Origin: Deltaproteobacteria bacterium
Lineage (GTDB): Bacteria > Desulfobacterota > Syntrophia > Syntrophales > UBA2192
DNA: 10,947 nucleotides
NCBI GenBank assembly: GCA_026388445.1
Contig: JAPLJU010000100.1
Coordinates: 1 to 10,947 of the forward strand
Direction of reading: 5' to 3'
The notes under the pieces were generated by a model, which was not told the origin of the DNA, searched no databases, and saw nothing but the letters and a program-made list of their open reading frames with translations. Below are positions 1 to 6,953 of this stretch, in pieces (position 1 is the first letter of the stretch; every line of letters begins with the position of its first letter). The translations under genes were made by a program, and so were the position numbers.

Positions 1-842
1 TCCCCCACCTCTCCCTCCGAAACCGGCTTCAGGGTGTCGGGATCGAGGAGTTCCATGATGTAGTAATCGGTGAAATAATGAATCCCCTTGTGATGGACAC
101 AGTCCAGTCCCGTCCCCGGACCGTAAACCTCCGTGAGTCCCGGAATGTCAAAGATGTGATCGGCCCCCAGGAGTTCTTTCACCCGCCGGACCATGGCGTC
201 ACTCGATCGTTCGGCGCCGAAGATGACCTTTTTCACGCAGATCTGATTCCGCAGTCCTCGCTTGTGCACTTCCTCGGCCATGAGAAGCGCCATCGAGGCC
301 GTGCTGCAGATGACGGTGGTCCTGAAATCGACGAGAAACTGCAACTGCATGTCGAGATTTCCGGGTCCCGCGGGAATTGCAAAGGCGCCGTATCGCTCAC
401 ACCCCAGCTGGAAACCCACGCCGGCCGTCCAAACCCCGTACCCCACGCAGATCTGTACGCGATCCAGCGGCGTCAACTGGGCGAATTCATAGCAACGGGC
501 GAACATATTCGCCCAGTCATCAATGTCTTTCGCCGTGTAGACAAGGACCTTTCGTCTGCCCGTTGTGCCCGTCGAGGCGTGCAATCGGACGATCCGATCA
601 AAGGGGACGGAGATGAGCGGCCAGGGGTAATTCTCCTGAAGGTCCTGGGCCGTCGTGAAGGGGAGGCGCTTGAGATCATCGAGGCTCTTGATGTGCTCGG
701 GTTTCACGCCGGCGTCGTCGAGCTTCTTCCTGTAGAAGGTCGAGCCCTGATAAGCGTGATGCACCGTCCATTTAAGCCTCTCCAGCTGATAGACCGCCAT
801 CTCCTCCTTCGTCTTGCACACAGGCATGAATGTCTTTTTCAT
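1..842 (-). CDS. paaK: Phenylacetate-CoA ligase family enzyme (PaaK/F390-synthetase type), C-terminus cut by window edge
   Basis: Cytoplasmic adenylate-forming ligase; the family activates phenylacetate or related aryl acids to CoA thioesters via an acyl-AMP, using ATP. I translated 280 residues from the ATG at 842-840; the frame is open to the left edge, and the family is about 430 residues, so the AMP-binding C-terminal lid is missing. The N-terminal part has the family pattern of FYRKKLDDAGVKPEHI (26-51 region) followed by LPFTTAQDL. The phosphate-binding loop is STGTTGRRK (90-98), where most relatives have SSGTTGKP. FGAERSS (208-214) and GLTEVYGPG (235-243) match the adenine/Mg-binding motifs of PaaK. 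A strong ribosome site, AGGAGG (847-852, complement), lies 4 nt before the start and supports it. It is divergent from the queD-folE2 pair and so separately expressed. Substrate is uncertain: other aryl acids or a F390-synthetase-like role are possible, and no indolepyruvate oxidoreductase or other aromatic gene is visible here to settle it. Confidence 0.85.
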   Translation of the reverse strand, partial: MKKTFMPVCKTKEEMAVYQLERLKWTVHHAYQGSTFYRKKLDDAGVKPEHIKSLDDLKRLPFTTAQDLQENYPWPLISVPFDRIVRLHASTGTTGRRKVLVYTAKDIDDWANMFARCYEFAQLTPLDRVQICVGYGVWTAGVGFQLGCERYGAFAIPAGPGNLDMQLQFLVDFRTTVICSTASMALLMAEEVHKRGLRNQICVKKVIFGAERSSDAMVRRVKELLGADHIFDIPGLTEVYGPGTGLDCVHHKGIHYFTDYYIMELLDPDTLKPVSEGEVG

Positions 843-1008
843 ATCCCCTCCTTGGATGACATCGGCTCCCCAAATCTCCTGCCGGATCGGAGGTTTGCTA
901 ACACATCCTGCCGCAAAATTCAATTTTTACCATGAAAGTGCCTTCAATTTGTGATACGAATGCAATGACTTACCGATAAAAATAGACCTGTCCGTTTCTG
1001 GAGGTTCA
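843..1008. promoter_or_regulatory. Divergent intergenic region between paaK-like gene and queD
   Basis: This 166-bp spacer separates two outward-reading units and so should hold a promoter for each. It is visibly AT-richer between about 911 and 985 than the flanking genes. On the plus strand TTGTGA (949-954) followed 20 nt later by GATAAA (975-980) is the best sigma70-like candidate, but the spacing is poor and it is weak. On the minus strand TTGAAG (942-947, complement) has no good -10 partner. Ribosome sites sit at each end: AGGAGG for the leftward gene (847-852) and GGAGG (1000-1004) for the rightward gene. I found no preQ1 or tetrahydrofolate riboswitch core. The promoter role follows from the layout; exact elements are not established. 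Confidence 0.4.
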
Positions 1009-1386
1009 ATGTTCAAGGTCACGATCACGAAGAGCTTCTCCGCCGCCCACGTGTTGAAGGAAATCGGCGGTAAGTGCGAGGAGCTGCACGGCCACAACTT
1101 CAGGGTGGAGGTAACCGTCTCGTCGAAGAAGTTAAACGATGAAAACATTATCATCGACTTCAGGGTCCTCAAGGGCTGGACGGCGGAGATCCTCGAAGAC
1201 CTGGATCACAAATACTTGAATGACCTGCCCCAGTTCAAGGGGGTGAACCCTTCCTCTGAAATCGTCGCGAAGCATATCTTCGACCGGCTCTCCAGGAAGG
1301 CGAAGTCTTCGAAAATCAAGGTTGACGAGGTGACCGTCTGGGAGTCGGATAATGCCCGGGTCGCTTACAGCGGAGCGAAGACATGA
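1009..1386 (+). CDS. queD: 6-carboxytetrahydropterin synthase QueD / PTPS family, possibly dual PTPS-I/III
   Basis: Tunnel-fold enzyme of COG0720, 125 residues, a usual length for bacterial QueD. QueD converts 7,8-dihydroneopterin triphosphate to 6-carboxytetrahydropterin in the pathway to preQ0 and queuosine of tRNA. Zinc ligands are H14 (in SFSAAH), H27 and H29 (in HGHNF); the catalytic cysteine is C23; D66-H67 (LDHKYLN) and E112 (VWES) complete the active site, and NPSSEI (80-85) is the family substrate-pocket motif. The segment C23-E24-E25-L26-H27-G28-H29 satisfies both CxxxHGH (PTPS-I/QueD) and ExxHGH (PTPS-III), the combination reported for enzymes serving both queuosine and folate synthesis. 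GGAGG at 1000-1004, 4 nt upstream, fixes the start. The stop overlaps the next gene's start (ATGA), so translation is probably coupled to folE2, which makes its substrate. Family assignment is firm; dual function is inferred. Confidence 0.93.
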   Translation: MFKVTITKSFSAAHVLKEIGGKCEELHGHNFRVEVTVSSKKLNDENIIIDFRVLKGWTAEILEDLDHKYLNDLPQFKGVNPSSEIVAKHIFDRLSRKAKSSKIKVDEVTVWESDNARVAYSGAKT

Positions 1387-2150
1387 TCGACGTGCAAAAC
1401 CGGAGAGACGAAAGGAACCTTGAAATCAAAAAAGTCGGTGTCAAGGGCATCCACTACCCGGTGATCGTCCTCGATCGGGTCAACGGTGTCCAGCACGTGA
1501 ATGCCACCATCAACATGTACGTGAACCTGCCCCACCATTTCAAGGGGACTCACATGAGCCGTTTCGTCGAGATCCTCAATGAGTACCGGGGTCAGATCAA
1601 CATCAAGACCTTCCGCGTCATCCTGGGTAACATGCGGGAAAAACTCCGTGCCAAATCCGCCCACATGGAGATCGAATTCCCCTATTTTATCGAGAAGAGC
1701 GCTCCCGTGACGGGCGCGAAGAGCATCATGGACTACGTGTGTTACTTCACCGGGGAGGATGACGGGAAAACGGCCGATTTCAAGGTCGGCGTCACGGTGC
1801 CGGTCACCACGGTCTGTCCCTGTTCCAAGGAAATGAGCCTCATGGGCGCGCACAACCAGCGGAGCATTGTCCGGGTGAATGTCCGCTTCAAGAAATTTTT
1901 CTGGATCGAAGATCTGATCAGAATTGTGGAAGACTCGGCAAGCAGCGAGATCTACTCTCTTCTGAAGAGACCCGATGAGAAACACGTCACGGAACGATCT
2001 TACGAGAACCCCATGTTCGTGGAGGACGTCGTCCGGAGTGTCGCCGAAAAGCTGGGCCGTGACGGGAATTTTACCTGGTACAGCGTGGAGGCCGAAAACA
2101 TCGAAAGCATCCACAACCACAGCGCCTACGCCTACCTCGAGAAAGAGTAA
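1383..2150 (+). CDS. folE2: GTP cyclohydrolase I type IB, FolE2
   Basis: Cytoplasmic tunnel-fold GTP cyclohydrolase of the FolE2 (GCYH-IB) family, 255 residues and full length. It hydrolyses GTP to 7,8-dihydroneopterin triphosphate plus formate, the shared first step of folate and queuosine synthesis. Recognisable parts are the N-terminal GVKGIHYPV, LPHHFKGTHMSRF (49-61), the metal-binding cysteine motif VTTVCPCSKE (141-150), GAHNQRS (155-161) with the metal-site histidine H157, SSEIYSLLKRPDEK (187-200), SYENPMFVEDVVR (206-218), and the C-terminal ESIHNHSAYA (241-250). FolE2 enzymes are known to work with metals other than zinc, and in several bacteria replace zinc-dependent FolE when zinc is scarce; no Zur-type operator was recognised here. 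The ATG overlaps the queD stop by 4 bp, with GGAG (1372-1375) 7 nt upstream. Its stop lies 22 bp from the end of a convergent gene, and no hairpin-plus-U-tract terminator is visible between them. Confidence 0.95.
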   Translation: MIDVQNRRDERNLEIKKVGVKGIHYPVIVLDRVNGVQHVNATINMYVNLPHHFKGTHMSRFVEILNEYRGQINIKTFRVILGNMREKLRAKSAHMEIEFPYFIEKSAPVTGAKSIMDYVCYFTGEDDGKTADFKVGVTVPVTTVCPCSKEMSLMGAHNQRSIVRVNVRFKKFFWIEDLIRIVEDSASSEIYSLLKRPDEKHVTERSYENPMFVEDVVRSVAEKLGRDGNFTWYSVEAENIESIHNHSAYAYLEKE

Positions 2151-2172
2151 CCCGCCCTGATTACCCCGGATT

Positions 2173-2463
2173 TCAGATGACCTCTTCCATGGGCAGGACA
2201 AACCCCTTCGCCCCGGCGCGGGGATGCTCCCGCCTGATATATCGGATCACCTCCACGATCTGAGGCGTCTCCGAGTCTTCCGCGGCGATGAAAAGGACGT
2301 TATTCTTTCCCGGCCAGCAGTGCGTCCCCAGCTTCGGTTCCGTGTCCGTCCCCTCCCCCCTCGCTTCCTCCATTTTCGTGTAGGACCGGATCCCGGCCTT
2401 CTTGAAGGCGTCAATAACATCTTCATCGGCCGCATCGCAATAAACGATCAGAAACATCTTCAT
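2173..2463 (-). CDS. PG0541-family transporter-associated small protein (PII-like)
   Basis: Small protein of 96 residues when started at the ATG at 2463-2461, chosen because GGAGAAGGGG (2466-2475, complement) directly precedes it; an upstream in-frame ATG at 2499 has no such site. The sequence begins MKMFLIVYCDAADEDVIDAF and has SYTKMEEARGEG (28-38), GTHCWPGKNNVLFIA (46-60) and the C-terminal GAKGFVLPMEEVI (84-96). This pattern, with an almost invariant GTHxWPGxNN and a final FVLPxEEV, is what I recall of the PG0541 family, small proteins encoded beside RND transporters. The predicted beta-alpha-beta order resembles ferredoxin-like PII proteins. It is the last gene of the efflux operon, 96 bp after the permease. 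A role as pump regulator or ligand sensor is inferred from position; no function is established. The cysteine at 49 between H48 and W50 is unusual compared with the aliphatic residue I remember there. Confidence 0.75.
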   Translation of the reverse strand: MKMFLIVYCDAADEDVIDAFKKAGIRSYTKMEEARGEGTDTEPKLGTHCWPGKNNVLFIAAEDSETPQIVEVIRYIRREHPRAGAKGFVLPMEEVI

Positions 2464-2559
2464 GGCCCCTTCTCCGCACCACGCAGGGCTGAACGTCACC
2501 TGGTTCCTTTCAGATTTTCTTATCCGGGCGATCCCCGGGGTAAATCATCGCAAGCCCTT

Positions 2560-5500
2560 TTATGTATCCCGCGGGGTTCCTCCGCGTTTTCTCCTTTTGA
2601 GCAGGGCTGCCGTGTCTGCCGCCGTCGCGGCCAGGGCCCGTGGGGCCAGGGCGATCTTTTTCAGGAGAGCCGGAATCTGTTTGCCCCTCATGTCCCAGTA
2701 ATGCAGGGTCCCGAGCTTCCGGTATTCCTTTCGTCTCAGCCACTCCTGGCCGTCGTCGAAGAGGTCATAGGCCGCGGGAACCACGACCAGGGTCAGGAAA
2801 AGCGACGTCAAAAGCCCCCCGATCACCGCGACACCCATGGGCGAGCGAGTCTCGGCCCCCTCACCGACCCCCAGCGCGACAGGCAGCATGCCGAAAATCA
2901 TGGCAAAGGTCGTCATCAGGATGGGACGGAGCCTCACCGGTCCCGCCTCGAGGATCGCCTCCCGCCTCTCGACGCCCCTTGCCCTCAGGGTATTCGTGTA
3001 GTCTACGAGCAAAATGGCATTCTTCTTCACGAGTCCCAGGAGGAGAATCAGTCCGATATAGCTGAAGACGTTGAGCGTCTTGCCCGTGATCAGAAGAGCG
3101 CCGAAGGCACCAACGAAAGAAAGAGGTATCGAGAGAAGCACCGTGAAGGGGTGAATGAAACTCTCAAACTGCGCCGCAAGGACCATATAGGCCATAATGA
3201 TGCCGAGCATGACCGCGAAAAGCAGGTACTGAAAGGATTCCTGCATGACGTTTGCCTGGCCCTTGTAAGACGCGGTGAAATCTGACGGGAGGATTTTGTA
3301 AGTAATGCCGTTAAGCTCTTCCAGGGCTTGTCCCATCGGTTTCTTTTCGAGATTGGCGAAAAGGGTCACGGCCCGTTGCCGGTCAACGCGGTTGATGACG
3401 CTGGGCCCTCCCCCCTCGATGAGCTTGACCATATTCGAAAGCTCCACCAGCCGTCCATCCTTTGATCGCACGTAGATCCTGCCGATATCGGTCGGGTTTA
3501 CCCGGTCCTCGGGATTGAGCCTCGCCCTCACATCGTAGCGCCTTCCCTTGGCCTCGTCTTTATACTTGGTCACATCGACCTCCCCGCCGACGAGAAAATT
3601 GACGGCCTCCGCGATGGTGGCAATGTTGACGCCGAGGTCGGCCGCCTTTTCCCTGTCGATATAGATCTTGACTTCCGGCTTTCCCGCCTCGATGGTTGAG
3701 TCGACATCGACAATGCCGGGCAGTCTGGAAAACTCATCGGTGATCTGCCTGGCATACCTCGACAGGGCATCGAGGTCCGTCCCCCGGATGGCGTACTGAA
3801 TGGGCACGTTCCGCTGACCGCCGCCGATGAGCGAAATGTTCTCAGCGGATGCCTTGAGCCCCGGGATGCCTGCGAGCTTTTTGCGTATTTCCGCCTGGAT
3901 GGCCTGCTGGCTTCTCTTTCTTTCCTTCTTCGGTGAGAGGGTAATAAAGAAAACAGCTTTATTGATCTCTTTGAAACGCCCGTATCCCTGAGAATAATAT
4001 AGTCTGATGATCTCCGGGATTTCTTTGACGATCGCTTCTGCCTTCTGGAACAGTTTGTCCGTCTCGTCCACGGAATAGTCGATTGGGGCCTCGAGCCGCA
4101 CGATGAACTGGCTCTGGTCTTCCTGCGGAACGAATTCCTTGCCGATGAACCGTGTCATCAGCAGGCTCAGCACGAAGACCGCCACCGCCGATATCAAAAC
4201 GACATTCCGCCTGTTCAGGCAGAAGACGAGGATTCTCCTGTATACATCTTCCGTCTTTTTGTATAACCGCTCCAGCCAGTCTCCGGCGCGATAAAACCTG
4301 CGCAAACGGGGCTTACCTGGATTGTGACCGGGATTTCTCGCCGCATGGGCCTTCAGATAGCGCGAGGACATCATGGGCGTGAGCGTGAACGACACGACCA
4401 GCGATACGAGCAACGCAAAAACGACCGTGAGCGCGAACTGGAGGAAGAAGCGCCCGATAATCCCCTTCATGAAGGCCACAGGAAGGAAAATGGCCACGAT
4501 GGCCATGGTCGTTGCCATAACGGCCAGACCGATCTCGGCCGTGGCGAAGGCGGCCGCCTCCCTCGGCTTCATGCCTTCCTCGATGTGGCGATAGATGTTT
4601 TCAATGACGATGATGGCGTCGTCTATGAGGAGGCCGATGGAAAGCGTCAGTCCCAGCATGGTCATGTTGTTGAAGGTGAATCCGAAGATTTGGATGAGGA
4701 AGAAGGTCGAAATGACGGATATCGGCAGGGCCAGGGCGCTGATCATCGTCGTCCGGATGTTTCGAAGAAAAAGAAAGACGGCTAAAACGGCGAGGAAGCC
4801 CCCGATGATGAGGTGATTCTGAACCTCGTGGATGGAGGTCTTGATAAACCGGGACTGGTCAAAAGAGATGCTGAGCTTCATGCCCGGCGGCAGGGTCTGC
4901 TCGGCCTTTTTCAACTCCTTCTTGACGAGATCGATGACTTCGACGGTGTTGGTGCCGGACTGCTTCTGAATGCCCAATCCGACGGCCGTCTCCCCGTCCA
5001 GACGGGCGATGGAGCGCCGCTCCTCCAGACCGTCTTCCGCCCGCCCGATGTCGCGGATACGCACCGGAGCCCCTTTGAAATAGGCCACGATCAGGTCGTT
5101 GAAATCGGGAACACGGGGAAATTCTCCCTTGATCTTGACGGAGTATTCTTTGGATGCGCTTTCGATTCTTCCGCCGGGCAGTTCAACATTTTCCCGTGCC
5201 AGGGCCTGTACCACGTCGCTAGCCGCGATCTGGTAGGCCTGAAGCTTGTTCTGGTCGAGCCAGATCCGCACCTGCCTGAGACGGAGCCCCCCCAGGTTGA
5301 CTGCACCGACACCGGATACTTTTTGCAGTTTTTCCTTGAGAACTTCATCGGCATAAGTGGACAGCTCGCCGATGGACCGGCTTCCGGAGAGACTGAGCCA
5401 CAAAACCGGCGATGAATCCGGATCGACTTTTTCGATAATCGGCTCATCGATGTCGTCGGGAAGTTTTCTCCGGATAATAGAGATCTTCTCCCTCACGTCC

Positions 5501-5817
5501 TGGGCCGCGAGATCGATATCTCTTTCGAGTACGAACTCGACGGTGACTACGGAAACCCCCTCGGTGCTCTGGGAACTGATCGTCTTCACCCCGTTGATCG
5601 TGTTGATGGCCTCCTCGATCTTGTCCGTGACGTCGATGTCCATGATCTCGGGGCTCGCCCCCGTCAGGCGGGTCGTCACGTTGACGATCGGCAAATCGAC
5701 CTTGGGGTATAGGTCAACACCGATGCTCGGGTAACTGACAATACCCAGGACCACCAGGGCGAGAATGAACATCGTCGCGAAGACGGGGCGTTTAATCGAT
5801 GTATCAGCGACCCACAT
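2560..5817 (-). CDS. RND efflux permease, HAE1/AcrB-like
   Basis: Inner-membrane proton-driven pump subunit of 1085 residues (AcrB has 1049). It starts with MWVADTSIKRPVFATM, typical of HAE1-type RND proteins, and TM1 covers about residues 12-30. Two large periplasmic porter regions follow TM1 (about 31-335) and TM7 (about 560-860), each followed by a bundle of membrane helices. Proton-relay residues are present: D399-D400 in TM4 (GLLIDDAIIVIEN), K932 in TM10 (GLVKKNAILLVDY), and R962 and T969 of the RLRPILMT motif. The GxxxD-type FVPQEDQSQF motif (562-571) opens the second porter loop. After TM12 (ending near 1020) a basic cytoplasmic tail of about 65 residues remains, longer than in AcrB. 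AAGGGGTG just upstream supports the ATG at 5817, which overlaps the adaptor gene by 14 bp, so the two are translationally coupled. It should form a trimer with the adaptor and TolC-like protein 1. Substrate cannot be read from sequence; metal-pump (CusA) features were not recognised. Confidence 0.95.
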   Translation of the reverse strand: MWVADTSIKRPVFATMFILALVVLGIVSYPSIGVDLYPKVDLPIVNVTTRLTGASPEIMDIDVTDKIEEAINTINGVKTISSQSTEGVSVVTVEFVLERDIDLAAQDVREKISIIRRKLPDDIDEPIIEKVDPDSSPVLWLSLSGSRSIGELSTYADEVLKEKLQKVSGVGAVNLGGLRLRQVRIWLDQNKLQAYQIAASDVVQALARENVELPGGRIESASKEYSVKIKGEFPRVPDFNDLIVAYFKGAPVRIRDIGRAEDGLEERRSIARLDGETAVGLGIQKQSGTNTVEVIDLVKKELKKAEQTLPPGMKLSISFDQSRFIKTSIHEVQNHLIIGGFLAVLAVFLFLRNIRTTMISALALPISVISTFFLIQIFGFTFNNMTMLGLTLSIGLLIDDAIIVIENIYRHIEEGMKPREAAAFATAEIGLAVMATTMAIVAIFLPVAFMKGIIGRFFLQFALTVVFALLVSLVVSFTLTPMMSSRYLKAHAARNPGHNPGKPRLRRFYRAGDWLERLYKKTEDVYRRILVFCLNRRNVVLISAVAVFVLSLLMTRFIGKEFVPQEDQSQFIVRLEAPIDYSVDETDKLFQKAEAIVKEIPEIIRLYYSQGYGRFKEINKAVFFITLSPKKERKRSQQAIQAEIRKKLAGIPGLKASAENISLIGGGQRNVPIQYAIRGTDLDALSRYARQITDEFSRLPGIVDVDSTIEAGKPEVKIYIDREKAADLGVNIATIAEAVNFLVGGEVDVTKYKDEAKGRRYDVRARLNPEDRVNPTDIGRIYVRSKDGRLVELSNMVKLIEGGGPSVINRVDRQRAVTLFANLEKKPMGQALEELNGITYKILPSDFTASYKGQANVMQESFQYLLFAVMLGIIMAYMVLAAQFESFIHPFTVLLSIPLSFVGAFGALLITGKTLNVFSYIGLILLLGLVKKNAILLVDYTNTLRARGVERREAILEAGPVRLRPILMTTFAMIFGMLPVALGVGEGAETRSPMGVAVIGGLLTSLFLTLVVVPAAYDLFDDGQEWLRRKEYRKLGTLHYWDMRGKQIPALLKKIALAPRALAATAADTAALLKRRKRGGTPRDT

Positions 5818-6925
5818 TGAGTTTCACCCCTTGCGCCAGGTTGCGCTGTCCCACAGTCACGATTGTTTCACCTCCCGCGAGACCCTCAACCACCTCCATG
5901 AACTCACCGTACTTGCCTCCGATCTTGATTTTTATCTCTTTGGCCCGGTCGCTTTCGACCACAAAAACCTTCGTGCTTGAATTCTCATAGATGATCGCTG
6001 TCACGGGGATGACCACGGTATCTACCGCGACATTCGTGAAAAGTGTGACCTTGGCAAAAAGTCCGGGTTTAAGGACATTCTGGGGATTCGGCACCAGGGC
6101 CTCGACCTGCAGCGTTCTCGTTTTGTCCTCGAGGGCGGGGTAGATCGTCTTGAGCTTACCCGTGAATTCCTTCCCCGCGTGAGTGTCGACGATAAATATG
6201 ACGTCCTGCCCTATTTTCAGTTTGCTGATGTCTTTTTCAGCAATCGTGAAATCGAGCTTCAGCGGGTGGTTCTGCACAATGGTGAAAATCGGGGTTCCGT
6301 TCCGCACGTAGTTTCCGACGGCCTGCTTTTTTTCCTGGACGAATCCGCCCAGGGGAGAGTAGATCCTGGTTTTGTCAAGCCTCTCCTTGGCCATGGACCG
6401 GGCCGCTTTCGCCCTGTCCACATCCGCCTCCGTGATGGAAAGCCGCGTGCTCACGTCATCATACTGCTGCCTCGTCACGAGCTCCTCCTTGAAAAGGGCG
6501 TCTTTCCTCTGAAACTCGAGTTTGGTGTTGGCCAGGGTCGCCTCCGCCTGCCTGACAGCGGCCTCCGCCCGTGTCGCCTCATTCCGGTAGTCCCGGTCGT
6601 CAATGACGGCCAGAAGGGATCCCCTGGAAACGGCTGTTCCCTCGTTGACCCTGATCTCATGCAGGATCCCGTCCACCTCCGAGCTCACAATTACCACCTC
6701 GAAGGGCTTCAAGGACCCGATCGTCTCCACGGAGGGCCGGAGGGATTTCTTTTCAACCGTAGCCACCTGCACAATGAAGGTCCTCTCTTCAATGACCTTG
6801 GCATCCTTTTGTCCGCAGCCGACGGTCCACACGATCAGGAGGACGGACAAAAACAGCCCTGTCGCTGCAATCATGTTGTTTTCCCGGAATGGACTTCGGC
6901 ATTGTTCGACTTGGTCTCGCGGCAT
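5804..6925 (-). CDS. RND periplasmic adaptor (membrane fusion protein), probable lipoprotein
   Basis: AcrA/MexA-type adaptor linking the RND permease to the outer-membrane channel; 373 residues. Order of parts: positively charged N-region, hydrophobic stretch 18-36 (MIAATGLFLSVLLIVWTVG) and C37, a likely lipoprotein cysteine although the lipobox (TVGC) has an atypical T at -3; first half-lipoyl motif 78-112 (SSEVDGILHEIRVNEG); alpha-helical coiled-coil hairpin about 114-185 rich in Ala/Arg/Glu; second lipoyl half 186-218 (IYSPLGGFVQEKKQAVG); beta-barrel 222-300; membrane-proximal domain 302-373. The start at 6925 is preferred over the in-frame ATG at 6874: it has AGAGGA 7 nt upstream, and it supplies the arginines of the signal N-region, whereas the shorter form would have no positive charge before its hydrophobic core. 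It lies 28 bp after the TolC-like gene and overlaps the permease gene by 14 bp. Confidence 0.93.
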   Translation of the reverse strand: MPRDQVEQCRSPFRENNMIAATGLFLSVLLIVWTVGCGQKDAKVIEERTFIVQVATVEKKSLRPSVETIGSLKPFEVVIVSSEVDGILHEIRVNEGTAVSRGSLLAVIDDRDYRNEATRAEAAVRQAEATLANTKLEFQRKDALFKEELVTRQQYDDVSTRLSITEADVDRAKAARSMAKERLDKTRIYSPLGGFVQEKKQAVGNYVRNGTPIFTIVQNHPLKLDFTIAEKDISKLKIGQDVIFIVDTHAGKEFTGKLKTIYPALEDKTRTLQVEALVPNPQNVLKPGLFAKVTLFTNVAVDTVVIPVTAIIYENSSTKVFVVESDRAKEIKIKIGGKYGEFMEVVEGLAGGETIVTVGQRNLAQGVKLNVGR

Positions 6926-6932
6926 GTGTGGT

Positions 6933-6938
6933 TCCTCT
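6933..6938 (-). promoter_or_regulatory. Ribosome binding site deciding the adaptor start
   Basis: The complement reads AGAGGA, 7 nt before the ATG at 6925-6923, within a purine-rich run (6933-6953). The alternative ATG at 6874 has only a weak GGGA upstream. This favours the longer adaptor with a charged signal N-region. Confidence 0.6.
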
Positions 6939-6953
6939 TTCTCCTTTTTCTCC

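Noticed and set aside
78..935. Open frame of 285 codons on the plus strand
   Set aside because: It is antisense to the PaaK-type ligase, which has clear motifs and a strong ribosome site; the plus-strand product resembles nothing.
930..1008. preQ1 or tetrahydrofolate riboswitch before queD
   Set aside because: No conserved core or characteristic hairpin of either class could be found in the leader.
1365..2201. Open frame of 278 codons on the minus strand
   Set aside because: It is antisense to folE2, which carries all its family motifs; the His/Asp/Val-rich product is a typical reverse-strand shadow.
2211..2223. Hairpin CCCCGGCGCGGGG as a possible terminator for folE2
   Set aside because: It has a 5-bp stem but no following T-run, and it encodes part of the conserved HPRAGAKG segment of the PII-like protein.
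2526..2558. Imperfect inverted repeat around CCCCGGGG in the 96-bp gap after the permease gene
   Set aside because: Arms (GGGCGAT and ATCGCAAGCCC) pair only with a bulge and there is no T-tract; it may lower downstream expression but cannot be called.
2224..3285. Open frame of 353 codons on the plus strand
   Set aside because: It lies opposite the PII-like gene and the permease C-terminus, has no recognisable family and a low-complexity charged/Pro/Arg composition, as expected of an antisense shadow of a GC-rich gene.
4813..5415. Open frame of 200 codons on the plus strand
   Set aside because: Antisense to the first porter domain of the RND permease, with no family resemblance.
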